The position numbers were made by a program, and so were the translations under genes. A stretch of DNA of 64,000 bases from Diploptera punctata. Its lineage: Eukaryota; Arthropoda; Insecta; Blattodea; Blaberidae. The notes below the pieces were generated by a model. The model was not told where the DNA came from and searched no databases. It was given only the letters and a program-made list of their open reading frames with translations. Below, piece after piece: positions 33,771-44,385 of this stretch; position 1 is the first letter of the stretch, and each line of letters starts with the position of its first letter. The DNA is taken from the NCBI GenBank assembly GCA_030220185.1, contig JASPKZ010004951.1, positions 62,001 to 126,000 of the forward strand, given 5' to 3'.

Positions 33771-35279
33771 TTATATATGAGGCGGTGAGAGGACAAAGGG
33801 TACAAGTGACAAAAAATTAGTTTCGAGAAAATGAAGTTTAAAGTTCAATGAGAATATGAAATTCCAGGAATATCTGACAAGTCTCATGATTTGTGTTTGG
33901 GTTCCTTATATATGAGTCCATTTATCCGCAAAATATGAACAGATTCAATATAAACAAAGCATTAAGAGTCACTTGTACCCCTTGTTCTCCAAGAAATACT
34001 TTCAAATAAATTATCCAAGAAAAGTAGATTCATACCAAAGTTTTTATTGTGATTAGAAATACATATTTATCCAAAGGGTTACATATTATGACAAGATTAA
34101 TTGATAAAATGAGTCTTGAAGTTCATTGCACTAAAACCTGCATTCATGGATACATTCTCTTACCCGCCTCTCCACATTAATGTTTCCTTCCTGTCTGTAT
34201 ACTGTTTGCCTTCATCCCTTCCTCTTTTTGCTTTATTTTTTACCCACTTTCCTGATTTACTAATCTTCTTTCTGCCAACGTGCAATAATGGAGCATATTT
34301 TTCTTCTGTAGGTCCAGTAATGCCAGGTTCTTCAATGTCGTCTTCATTGGAATGAGTCAACAAAACAAAAAACAACACCAATGATTAATCTTCATATTTT
34401 AAAAAAATACATTTATTATAAACTTTATTAGATTGCGAATCTTGTAGATATAAATCATATTATATCTTTCGATTGTTAAATTATTTCCAATTACTTAAAA
34501 ATGTATTGCTAAAAGTATTATTTTATAATGTACAATTATGAAAATATAGATAAAGTAGTTGAATGCATGCTTTCACGGCCGGTAATCATAATGTTGAGTG
34601 ATTCTAGGCTATGTGACCGTGGTCCATTACTGTGTCCCTACCAGACGTTTCTCCCTCAACTGCGGAGGGCGTCTTCAGTGGCGAGTACTTATAGGTACTT
34701 TCCGACCAGGAAACATCACCTAGAAGTACTTGCCACTGAAGATGCCCTCCGCAGTTGAGGGAGAAACGTCTGGTAGGAACACTAGTAATGGGCCATGGCC
34801 ATATAGCCCGGAATCACTCAAAAATATAGATAAAGTAGTTAAAATGTTTTACTTACCATGAAGGCTGAGGTTAAGTCATGCTCATGTTCGTCAGATTCTG
34901 ATTCAGACATAATAATGCAAGATAAATCAATAAACCTCGAAGAATCATCAGCACTATAATTAAACACAAATAATACAATAATAATCTTCACGTAAAATTT
35001 GTTGGAAGCGTTAAAAAAATATGACGCTGTAAAGTAGAGTACACCTAGCTGTTGGAAGCCAATGGGCACAACTACAGACGTACCCCTTGTCCTCCAAGTA
35101 GAAGAGTTGTTTTTCTGAGTGATTTTCTAAGACTCCACTATATGTCATAAACCTGTCAAACTCACACATACACATATTGGACACCAAATAGTTTGTCATA
35201 TTAGCTAACCATTTCTGCACTCAAATAATTTTTTTAAACGTCACTTGTACCCCTTGCTCTCTGACCGCCTCATATAATA
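33771..35279 (-). mobile_element. DNA transposon with about 40-bp terminal repeats, unassigned superfamily
   Basis: The left end tatgaggcggtgagaggaca and gggtacaagtgac is inverted at the right (gtcacttgtaccccttgctc, gaccgcctcata). Subterminal partial copies lie at 33970 and 35083. Minus-strand exon-like pieces encode MSESESDEHEHDLTSAF (about 34850-34905) and DDIEEPGITGPTEEKYAP followed by KWVKNKAKRGRDEGKQYTD (34160-34350). I recall similar basic peptides in uncharacterised insect proteins of transposon origin, but cannot name the family. A foldback insert sits at 34561-34820. Confidence 0.65.
34561..34820. mobile_element. Foldback retro-insert with hammerhead-ribozyme-like motif
   Basis: 260-bp palindromic insert flanked by a perfect 20-bp duplication (aaaatatagataaagtagtt at 34541-34560 and 34821-34840). 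Arms 34593-34688 and 34727-34820 are inverted copies. The right arm holds CTGAAGA (34736-34742), stem CCCTC/GAGGG with a 7-nt loop, GAAAC (34763-34767) and GTC (34768-34770). A 7-bp stem I forms between CTTGCCA (34729-34735) and TGGTAGG (34771-34777). The reverse strand of the left arm has the same motif with one stem mismatch. The long duplication indicates retrotransposition. A close relative is at 59007-59232. Confidence 0.7.
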
Positions 35280-35370
35280 TTGTCTAAGGAAATATGAAAT
35301 GAGTTTCTTTTTTACTGTTTTTGAGTCGTAGATACGCCTATAATATGGATTATAGGATCGATATGTATCG

Positions 35371-35730
35371 GTCACGGTGGACTAATGTTTATGTTCCTTA
35401 CCTCTGGTCCCGAGGGTCGCGGGTTCAAACCCGGCCAGGGTAGATGGGTATTTTAGGATGGGAAAATCCAATGAGCAAGTCCTCCGAGAGGGATTTTAAG
35501 CCGTGGATCCCGAGTCTGATTTTCTGGATCGTAAAAGAACCTTAAGCCTGAATAAAGAGGCCCCTAAGCAAACTTCACTGACCTTCATCATCCTAGTAAT
35601 ACCTCATTTACCTACTAGATATCTCATGGGCCGGTATGTTGACCGCATAACATTCATGACATCTGTAGCAAATAAGCGTATCTAAATTAATTTGGTTTAG
35701 TAAGTCGTAAGAAAGTCCCGTAACAAAATC
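35371..35730 (+). mobile_element. tRNA-derived SINE, family D, plus copy
   Basis: The head reads gtcacggtggactaatgttt and the B box gcgggttcaaacccgg, then tttaggatgggaaaatcc. The tail includes ctaaattaatttggttta. It forms an inverted pair with the next element. Confidence 0.8.
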
Positions 35731-35737
35731 AGTAATC

Positions 35738-36124
35738 AATCTATCTATAATGGCGTAACAACACAGTGTTGGGCCGTAGCCTCTCCTTTGTTAGGACTTA
35801 TTAGACCAAGTTAATTTAGTTTCGGTTATTTTCCAAATATGGCATGAATGGTATGCGGTCAACATAGTGACCCAATGGGACAACTAGTCGGCAACTAAGG
35901 TATCACTAGGATGAAAAAGGTCGGTAAATTTTGCTTATATGTCTCTTTATTCAGGATTAAGGATCTTTTACGAGCCTGAAAACCTTCTGGCTCGGGACCA
36001 ACGGCTTAAAGTCCCTCCCAGGACTTGCTCCATGGATTTTTACATCCTACAAAATCCATCGGCCCCTGCCAGATTTGAACTGGGACCAGACGCAAGAAAT
36101 ATAGCCACTTGTCCATCGCGGACG
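35738..36124 (-). mobile_element. tRNA-derived SINE, family D, minus copy
   Basis: Reverse-oriented copy meeting the plus copy tail to tail. The tail ttagaccaagttaatttagt is at the left, and the head (gccacttgtccatcgcgg in plus sense) at the right. It diverges from the plus copy, so the two were separate insertions rather than a recent inverted duplication. Confidence 0.8.
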
Positions 36125-36483
36125 ACCTTAAAATCATCAAACTAGCGGAAAACTTACACACGAAGGAGCAAGGTCCCCAAATGCTTGTGCGAGTCGCTCA
36201 AGTGTTTGTGACTAATTTTTACTGCATTGCGTTCGTAAAAAAATCATATCACGAAAATACTCCCTCTCAAGCTCCATGGGTCACTGTTATCTTCACGTAC
36301 ACACAACTTTGCGAGGCTATTACTGCTCAGAGACACTTGAAAAAATCCTTCGTACCTCAACTACGGATCTGATATTTGAGGTTTGACTTTCAAGTCATAT
36401 ATTAGTTTATTGTCCTAACCTCGCCACATCGTCAAGTCCGATAACTACTAGTGACCCTCGTACCTGTAGGTTATTGTAATAAA

Positions 36484-36527
<44 letters not shown>

Positions 36528-36579
36528 TACTTTTACTAATTTATCTTTAGTTTTATTCAACAAATTTTAATTCTTATAG
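36125..36579. other. No gene; TA microsatellite before the exon
   Basis: An unassigned stretch to 36480, then a TA-dinucleotide run at 36489-36523 about 55 bp upstream of the exon 3 acceptor. Confidence 0.5.
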
Positions 36580-36648
36580 CGGATGACGCAGAATCAACGA
36601 ACCCACTGCTGTGGACGGTGACGAACAAGATGTATGACATTGTAAATG
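36580..36648 (+). CDS. tor: Torso-like receptor tyrosine kinase, exon (kinase insert, middle)
   Basis: A 69-nt exon between ttaattcttatag and gtgagt. It starts by completing the codon left by the previous exon (phase 1) and ends in phase 1. It encodes DDAESTNPLLWTVTNKMYDI and VN. Kinase-insert sequence is variable between species, so the support is the coding phase, the splice sites and the order among better exons. LLWTVTNKMYDIV may be the segment most worth searching. Confidence 0.7.
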
Positions 36649-37024
36649 GTGAGTATTTGTTTTTAAAATAATAGTCTCTCGGTATAAGTTATAACTGCTA
36701 AGATAACTCACATATAATATTTCAAATAAAAACCAAAGTATATGCAGGCTTATAAGCTTGTGCTGTATCAATAGTGTCAAAAACAATTCTTCAAAATTGA
36801 AATAAACACAGGAGCTACATAAACTATCCGAATTCCTCAGCTAATCGATATATTGGTTCGATTTTGCTGGTTTTAAATATTATGGTAAACAATTACCTTG
36901 CGACAAAGCAAACATGGCGGCTCCTACAGTGACTTTTTCAAGTTAATTATTGCTATATACTGAGTTTGGTTCCGAAAAAAATATAATTTTCAGCCGCTAG
37001 AGCGTTAAAACACACATATACTAG

Positions 37025-37070
<46 letters not shown>

Positions 37071-37071
<1 letters not shown>

Positions 37072-39058
37072 GGTGGGCCAAAAAACTCATTTCTTTTATT
37101 TCGAAGTTGTAATAGCGCGGAAAAGTTACGAATTATATAGACCAAAACAAATTTAACAAAATATAAAAATCGGTTGACATCATCCGGTCGGGCAAAGGCT
37201 CTAATTTTGACAAAAAATGAAAAAAAAACTTCATTTTTATGATTATTTCTTTTTTTTTAATTAGACGTTTTCGTAATGTAATCGTTTGTAACGTCTTCAA
37301 ATAGAGCCTAAAACATTGTGTTTTAATTTGGTTTAGATCAGTCGATATCTTTCAGTTGCGCATAGGCCCTAAAAATTTGCCAAAATATTGAAAATTTCTC
37401 ATTTTTACGAGTTTGTTGTGTATCTTTAATATAACTCTTTTAACGTAATAGTTACAGTATTTTTATTTTTGAACATAAGAAGATTGTGTTTTACTATGGT
37501 GTGAATAAATTAACAACTTCCAATCGCGCAATGACCCCAATGCTATAGAAAAACAGTACCTGAAAAAAGATAGTTAGGCCTAAGACATGATGGGTCATAA
37601 CAGTAACAACGGGCTTGGCACTTTTCGATTTGCTCTATATTTAAAAAGCTTAAATTTTTAAGTTACAGTATAGTTTTTAACAATAAACTTACTTTTATTA
37701 AAAAAAAAGAAAAACAGTTCTGATGAAATAGTCCATGTTAGTTGAACCTGTCCATTAGTACTGTTCTCCATTTTGTAGCCGAAGGTATTTTGAAGATTGA
37801 TTTGCTGGTGAAGTTAGGCATGGATGATCTGAACAGCAGAGTGGTTCTTATAATCCGTCTCAAGATTCAGCTCCACAAACTTTTCCTGAGGCTTCCGTGA
37901 CGAGTTTTAGACAGCGTTCAACAGCCTGCGTGTGAACTGGGAATTGCTTAAAAGTAATGTTCCAGTCAGGGATTGACTCACTGTCGATGTACGATTTGAT
38001 CTCGTCGTCACTGATTTCTGCCAACAATGGGGGAGAAGATAATTCACAGTCCATTCAGTTAATCATTTCTGAGTATTCTTGCGTATTTAAGTTGATTTTT
38101 GGTGGCGTGAATGTTCTTACTGTTTTCCTTCTTGCATCTACCTGCCTTGCCTTCAAAATTCATCGAAGTCCGAGCTCTCATATGTGTTTCTTGTCATCTT
38201 GTCATGGATAGCAGTAAGTGTTCTGGGTGGGCGAAAAAACTATTCCGTTCGATCACAGGGTCGACAATATCAAGCAAAGGTTTTGGCAAATACCTGGTAG
38301 ATTGTATTGCTTGATAAACAAGTTTCGAGCCGTCTGTAAAGTGTTTACTTGTTTTTTTTATAATAAACCACATTGGCATGTATGATTTCAATATAAACAA
38401 AACTAGTTCTTGAAGTTAAGGTGAGGGCTTTCTTCACTTATGTACAATCTGGGAGTTCTACTTGCTTTTGTCAACCACCTCGAATGTGATAAGTGCCCAG
38501 GATCTCGTACAGCCAAATCTTCTTCACAGGTTCCTGATTTTATTGCCTTTGAAATATCAAGTAGGTATTGCTGATCTTTGCTAAGCATATTTATGTCTAT
38601 CTGTGGGATCTGACAATCAATATTCTGGAAATCTTCTACAAGATCATCATAATAACTCCGGCCGTGAAGGCCTAAGTCAATATAATATCCTGGAAGTTAT
38701 TTATCAAATACCAAAAATGCGTAAAAATGTACCTTTTACATTATTTTGGAAAATTTTGGAGCTTATGCGCGTCCGGAAGATATCAACTGATCTAAACCAA
38801 ATTAAAATACAATGCTTTTAGGCTCTATTTGAAAACGTTACAAACTATTACATTATGAAAACATCTAATTCGAAATTTTAAGAAATAATCGCAAAAATTA
38901 TTTTTTTTTTATTTTGTCAAACTTTAGAGCGTTTGTGCGACCAAAAGATGTCAACCTATTTTGATATATTTCACATATATTTTTGGTCTATATAATTCGC
39001 AACTTTCCCGCGCTATTACAACTTCAAAATAAAAACATTAGTTTTCTTCGGCCTACAC
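37071..39058 (-). mobile_element. 2-kb DNA transposon with about 350-bp terminal inverted repeats
   Basis: The left repeat 37071-37412 and right repeat about 38710-39058 are inverted copies. The tip gggtgggcc is inverted as ggcctacac with TA on both sides. Shared internal blocks include tttaatttggtttagatcag and agcgcggaaaagttac-like sequence. The interior keeps a minus-strand coding remnant. The long repeats and the protein motifs point to a DNA transposon, but I cannot assign the superfamily. Confidence 0.75.
37860..38588 (-). pseudogene. Transposon-encoded protein, C-terminal remnant
   Basis: Three minus-strand frames in order: GHLSHSRWLTKASRTPRLYI (38588-38403), then SYMPMWFIIKK with LLDIVDPVIERNSFFAHPEH (38400-38194), then PPLLAEISDDEIKSYIDSE with FPVHTQAVERCLKLVTEASG (38054-37860). 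I recall this motif order (SRWLT, FFAHPEN, QAVERCVKLVTEAS) from a family of uncharacterised, transposon-linked proteins in aphids and other arthropods. The N-terminal half is missing and the frames are disrupted, so the copy is inactive. Confidence 0.7.
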
Positions 39059-39142
39059 TAATATACATATATAATTTTTTGTCGCATGATTATTTTTGAT
39101 GTCTTCTACATAGAATCAATTAATATTGTAACCTTTTTTTTT

Positions 39143-39631
39143 TTTGCGCGATATTGCGTTTTGCCGTACTTACAGCAATGGCGACCATGATTGAAAGTTC
39201 AACATCCTACATTTCGGGGTTGCTAACCTAAATAACTGTACTATAATAAAATAACTATACTGATATATTACATATTACAAAACGTGTGTTGGAGTAAAAC
39301 CACTGCCCTGTATGTATACTACATTGGCCTACAATGTATATACAAAAAGTGTCCAAAGGTAGTGTTAATATACATTATAAGAAACAAATCATTGCATTTT
39401 AAATAAATTGAACTTTATTTGAAAGAATATAAAACAATAAATACGTATTTGCCGCCATTTTATAACTAATATTGTCTCACGGCCTCCAGTATTTCAACTA
39501 AAGATTGCCCACACTGTTAACGTTAGTCAGTTGTTTAGAATGAATGCAAATATTTCCAACAAATATGTCATTATTTTACTATTGTTTATTATTTTGAAAA
39601 CACCATCGCGCAAAAAATAATGCACAACGCA
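39143..39631. mobile_element. Second copy of the 500-bp GCGCGAT repeat
   Basis: Matches 14427-14935 along its whole length, with the left end ttgcgcgatattgcg and right part caccatcgcgcaaaaaa then caacgcacgtttgtgaa. Sequence divergence is moderate. Non-coding. Confidence 0.7.
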
Positions 39632-39639
39632 CGTTTGTG

Positions 39640-39974
39640 AAACCTGGACATTAACAAAGGCAAATAGAGGCTGCAGAAATGAATATGTTGAGAGCAATAG
39701 CAGGATACCAAAGGACCGATAAAAAGAAAAACGAAGATATAAGAACAGAACTTAATATATTTAATTTCTGTGAAAGAATAAAATACTATCAAAATGCTTA
39801 CCTTCAGCACGTATTACGAATGAATGAACAGCGCATACCAAGAATAATGTATAATTATAAACCAAAAGGGAGAAGATTGTTGGGAAGACCATTGAAGAGA
39901 TGAAAGGGCCAATTCGACCTATAATGAGATCGGAACGGGCCATTGGGCTTAATCCTTGTTGTTGATGATGATGA
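39640..39974 (+). mobile_element. LINE 3'-terminal fragment with (GAT)n tail
   Basis: The frame reads EMNMLRAIAGYQRTDKKKNE, then FCERIKYYQNAYLQHVLRMN and KGRRLLGRPLKR, then a stop and a short 3' UTR ending in tgatgatgatga. Same group as the LINE at 50783-54035. Confidence 0.8.
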
Positions 39975-39994
39975 AGTATAGCCGGAGGCTGATA

Positions 39995-40321
39995 TCATTT
40001 TCTTCCTCTCTTATTTGTATTCCTCTCATCATTACTTCCACCCTGATTACCATACGATCCTCTTCCAGAAATTACGTTAACTGCTGTATGCACATCGAAG
40101 TTCGTGACGCTTGTGTCATTGTATTGAACACAGCCCCGACATTTCCTTGTTTTTATTTTGTTGCTATGATTCAAATTGTACCTGAAATCTGTATACTCGA
40201 TCCTCCCTTTTAGCAAATTCCGAAGGAACGAGAAGCTATTAAGACTGCTCTCATGAAAATATTTTTGGAAAATGTTTTCATAATCGATCCTATTAGTTGG
40301 CACCGAAAATGACCATGACAA
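39995..40321 (-). CDS. Unrecognised 108-codon open frame
   Basis: Begins MSWSFSVPTNRIDYENIFQ and ends SYGNQGGSNDERNTNKRGRK. Composition is protein-like (mixed hydrophobic and charged, with a CRGC pair) and there is no repeat overlap that I can see. It could be a transposon or gag-like scrap or chance. No domain recognised. Low confidence that it is a gene. Confidence 0.2.
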   Translation of the reverse strand: MSWSFSVPTNRIDYENIFQKYFHESSLNSFSFLRNLLKGRIEYTDFRYNLNHSNKIKTRKCRGCVQYNDTSVTNFDVHTAVNVISGRGSYGNQGGSNDERNTNKRGRK

Positions 40322-40325
40322 TATA

Positions 40326-41150
40326 CAGGGTGTTTCAAAATTAGACCGACAAACTTTGGGATCAGATAGATAACCTTCATTTAATCATATTTTGTTAAGG
40401 AACATATGGGCTGAAACGCTTCGTTTCAGAGGTACAGGAATTTTACAAGAAGGGGTTGAAGGAAACAGATAAACACTCCTTTCAGTCCAAGAGGGGTTTG
40501 TCATTACTACTCTCGCTTGATTTGTTTACTTCCGGAGCTCAGTAGCATTCTGGACCTATTACAGCAAATTTGTTTACATCCATTGGTACGATCTGTTGGA
40601 TAGGTAGGACAGGCACGCTCGCCTGACCTGATCTGCCAAGATTTACTTTTGTGGAGCTACATGAAGGCAATGGTTTATGAAACCGATATTGACTCTGAAG
40701 AAGATCTTGTAGCACGCATTGTCAGCTGAAATAAAGGAAACCCCTAGCATTTTTGGAAGGATACGACAAAGTGTGGCAAATTGATGCACTGTTGTCTGGA
40801 TGTCAATGAACTTGTGTTCCAGCACTTGTGATTGGACAATGTACTGGATCCATCCTGACAATGCAACACTGGAGTGAATGTTTTTTTTTAATTTTATTTA
40901 TTTATTTATTGTTTTTTTAGATTAAGTACGTTTTGTTTCTGCTTGTCTGTAAAGTATTTGGATTAACACACAGAATTATGTGACTACGAATGACTTAATA
41001 TTTGTACGTACACTTCCTGCCATCCCTTCCTCTGAGACCCCTCTTGCACTGAAACAAAGCGTCACATCCTACAGGTTCCTTAACAAAATATGCTTCAATG
41101 AAGGTTAACTATCTGCTCCGAAAATTTTTCGGTCTAATTTAGAAACACAC
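40326..41150 (+). mobile_element. Non-autonomous mariner-superfamily element
   Basis: The left end cagggtgtttcaaaattaga follows TA. The right end is its inverted counterpart ending acacac before TA. Inverted repeats extend about 120 bp (atagataaccttcatt, ttgttaaggaac, gaaacg). A decayed transposase C-terminus remains at about 40590-40730 (WIGR, then LLLWSYMKAMVYETD and SEEDLVARI). Most of the gene is deleted. Confidence 0.75.
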
Positions 41151-41152
<2 letters not shown>

Positions 41153-41196
<44 letters not shown>

Positions 41197-41265
41197 CGTG
41201 TGTGCTTGTGTGCTTGTTTGTGTGCGTGTTTGTGTGCGTGTTTGTGTGCGTGTGCGTGTGTGTCT
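41153..41265. repeat. TA then GT/GTGC microsatellite
   Basis: A (TA)n run followed by (TG)n and interrupted tgtgtgcg/tgtttg units. Simple repeat; apparent frames here are repeat artefacts. Confidence 0.9.
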
Positions 41266-41307
41266 CAACAGGAATTTTACCATTTAAAGTAAAGTATAAA
41301 GTATTCC

Positions 41308-41597
41308 CACTACAGGCCTCAGGAGGCCCTTGGGGTAGTGGGAGGTTAAGGCTCCCACTATTTCTAGACAATCGGCACTTCATGTCAGCCGGGTTGTCAG
41401 CCCTGCGTGACGGCCGCCTTTACCCCAGAACAAGCGTCTGATACTCATTTCCGTTAGAGGCTGAGTCGACCCCAGGGCCATAGTGCCGCCAGAAGGTTTG
41501 GGTCAGTTTAAAAATCCTGACCCCACCGGGACTTGAACCCTCGACCTTCCGGCTTGTAGCTCAGTGCCTTAACCACTACGCTACGGCGTGCCCCCTT
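41308..41597 (-). mobile_element. tRNA-derived SINE, family C, full head
   Basis: In element sense the head is gggcacgccgtagcgtagtg, then gttaaggcactgagctaca, with B box gagggttcaagtcccggtgg. The body has cggccgtcacgcagggctga and the tail ends before (ctttact)-type repeats. Relatives are at 3652, 42455 and 57147. Confidence 0.85.
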
Positions 41598-42454
41598 TTT
41601 ACCATTTAATCAGTTACAAATTCCTTTATTGAATACACCAATCCTATCAACATTTTATTATATATGGGAGAAAAATAAGAATATAATGGTAGGTATAATA
41701 GGTATGTTAATTATTATGGGTATTTTGGGAGGATCTATAATAAGTTTATTAATTCTCCCTACCCCAATATTTATTTGTTTACCAACGTATTTAAAATTGA
41801 TGGTGTGTGTGTGTATGCGTCCGTATTAACTGCTTTAGAGGCCGCAATTTTTGTTGTATTCTCGGAACTAAACTTGGCATATATCAAACAAATAAGGAAA
41901 GCGTTTGTTAACCATCAAAATCGGACTATTAGAAACGGGAGTTAACTTGAAGCGAAAGTTTAAAAATCGCTCTAGTGAATGCAATGTTCGATTTATTCAA
42001 CGAAACTTGGTATATGCTAGTGAAAAAAGAAACTGGAAAGGCATTCTTCAAAAATCAGCGAAATCTGACCATTAGAAGTAGAGGTTTACATGAAACTCGA
42101 AATTCAAAAATTCCTCTAGCAGCTGCTATGTTTGTTCTCTCACAACAAAACTGTATACTTAGAATTTAATTAACAAGACAAAAGAAGTATGTTCCATAAA
42201 CCCCGCAAAATCGGACCGTAAAATCTGCTGAGGAATCACTTAGTTTACACACTTCCAGTTTGAGTTGAAACTACCCTACCAGACGCTGTAAGACCGATAT
42301 TAGAACATCTATAATAACGACAATGTACTGTATGTCCACGCGATGAGACATATAGTGAGTTGGTGAACTACGAGTTCTGTACATAGTATACAGTGTGTCT
42401 CTATATAGAGTCATATTTTGATATTTTTATTTTCAAATGCCCTATATATATGGC
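41598..42454. other. Unclassified; Helitron-body-like repeats
   Basis: Contains two related blocks (ggaactaaacttggcatata near 41865 and gaaacttggtatatgctagt near 42000), each followed by a rephrased aaaatcggac/aaatctgacc block. It resembles the body of insect Helitrons or other non-autonomous elements, but I found no ends. The 41629-41829 open frame, rich in I, L and M, is not convincing. Confidence 0.4.
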
Positions 42455-42643
42455 CCTGGGGTCGAGTCAGCCTCTAACTGAAATGAGTACCAGACGCTTG
42501 TTCTGGGGGTAAAGGCGGCCGTCACACAGGGCTGACAACCCGGCTGACATAAAGTGCCGATTGTCTAGAAAAAGTGGGAGCCTTAACCTCCTACTACCCC
42601 AAGGGCCTCCGGGCCTGTTGTGGTATCACTTTACTTTACTTTT

Positions 42644-42650
<7 letters not shown>
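42455..42650 (+). mobile_element. SINE family C, headless copy followed by a TA microsatellite
   Basis: Body gtcgagtcagcctctaactg, gcttgttctgggggtaaagg, acagggctgacaacccggct, ending ctttactttacttttacttt. The tRNA-like head is missing. A (TA)n run follows at 42652-42687. Confidence 0.8.
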
Positions 42651-42689
<39 letters not shown>

Positions 42690-42691
<2 letters not shown>

Positions 42692-43500
42692 CTACTATCA
42701 ATCGTCAGCTTAGTTATGACTGTATATGTGACTGTAGGTGTGGCTTCTGCAATCTTCATTTGAAGTTCACGTAGGTCGCGTTCTGGAAGCAACTGATTAA
42801 GATAGTTGCGCACCTGACAGTGATAGTGAGGTGGTGCTCCATCTTGCTGAAACAGATAATCATCTGAATATTTATTCAGTTGTGGCATTAACCAAACTTC
42901 CAGAGTCAAGGTAAGATATTCCATCGATAATGTCAATCAAAAGAAAATCGGACCATAGAGATTACTATGTGACATGACGCAGAAAACATTCAACTTGGGT
43001 GAATTTCGTTCATACTCAATTATTCTGCGGGATTCTCGGTCCTCAAAATCCGGCAGTTATGACGAATAATTTTTTCCACTAACGTGAAATGTTGCCTCGT
43101 CGCTGAAAATTATGCACTCCGTAACACCAACATTATCTCCTAACTCTTTAAAACGATATCCAAAGCGAAATATTTCATTCTCATCTAGATCCGTAAGCTT
43201 ATAATTCATTTGCAATATGTACGGTTTCATGTGCAGCCGTTTTTTTTTCAGCATTCTTCACACTTTCTGGCGGGGCATTCCCAGCTCATGAGCATGTCTG
43301 CGCAAGGACTTTTGACGGCTAGGTTGGAAAATATCCTTTACATGCTGAACGTCCAATATTTTCTTTGGAGACCGTAAACAACCAATTATGACAAATTGGT
43401 GATGCCTCTATCGACTTTCTGGAGGGAGCTGCTTTCATATGTAGTCCGAATTGAACGTTGCACTTGCGTAGCGCAATGATTTCCATCAAATTAAAAGCTT
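42690..43500 (-). mobile_element. Mariner-superfamily transposon, internally deleted
   Basis: The reverse strand keeps GVTECIIFSDEATFHVSGK (first acid) and LFQQDGAPPHYHCQVRNYL (second acid). It then jumps from LLPERD to LRELQMKIAEA, so the WIGR...SPDLTPCD block with the third acid is deleted. Same protein group as 670-2148. The ends are not resolved. Confidence 0.75.
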
Positions 43501-43619
43501 TTTTTCAGCCAGTTCGGTCAAAGTGAACAAAAAATATCTTAATGCCCAGTACATCATATGAACTATCAAAAGTAAGCGCATAGGTATGATAGCGTTTAAA
43601 TTATACATTTATAAAATTG

Positions 43620-43805
43620 TGATTTACTTTAGAGACATGCCCCGACTTGGATCCCAGGTTCGAATCCTGGCGGCTTCGGAGGAGTATTGGTAGTGGTCAT
43701 ATCGGGATTTTCGGATTTTTCTTGGGGTTCTCCCGTTTCCCAAATTTCATCCCACCAAGACTCTCCACTCTTTTTCCCTCCGTATTATGTAATTTCATCT
43801 TCATT
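43620..43805 (+). mobile_element. SINE family E, plus copy
   Basis: B box caggttcgaatcctggcgg, then ggtcatatcgggattttcgg and tggggttctcccgtttccc. It ends ttatgtaatttcatcttcat immediately before a family A SINE. Confidence 0.6.
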
Positions 43806-43807
43806 TA

Positions 43808-44135
43808 GTCCACTGCTGTGGTCTCGAGGTGGCGTGCTGCCTTGTCACGCAGCGGGCCCGGGTTCGATCCCCGGTCGGGACAGTTTTTCTGGGTGAGATT
43901 TTTATCGAGGTTTTTCCTCATCTGTAAGACAAATGTCAGGAAAACATTAAGGCCCAAATGATCCCCGAGATCATATGACCATCAGCATCATCTTTATCAC
44001 TATCATCATCCTTCACAGGTGTGGAAAACAACGGGAAGCTACCACACCTACTATTCCCTAGTAAAGCTGCAAAGCATATCATGAAAATGCTATGATTGCA
44101 GTGAAAGACCTGCATTCGGGCAGAATTACTATGAT
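43808..44135 (+). mobile_element. tRNA-derived SINE, family A, tail type 2
   Basis: Head gtccactgctgtggtctcga, B box cgggttcgatccccggtcgg, then the shared body. The tail contains caggtgtggaaaacaacggg and attgcagtgaaagacctgca, ending near gcagaattactatgatgg. Confidence 0.88.
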
Positions 44136-44385
44136 GGATCTTCATTTATTCATTCGTTTCATGATCATCCTTCATCTCATCTCATTTAGGAAACATATTC
44201 TGGTTTAGCAAACCAAAGGTGTTCAAAATATCTGGTTGTGGCGATCCGGGGGGAGGGGGCACGTTCGTGTACTTCGTCACCAGTCTGAGACTATGTGCCT
44301 GCTTAGGAGAGAATAAGACAAAGGGATGGTTGTAGCCCCTCCTTGAGGCCCAGCACCAGGTATACCATAACAGACTACATAACAC

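Noticed and set aside
41150..41383. Cys/Val- and Thr/His-rich frames
   Set aside because: Artefacts of the TA and GT microsatellite.
41629..41829. Small membrane protein gene
   Set aside because: Hydrophobic composition follows from AT-rich sequence; no start context, homologue or splice support.
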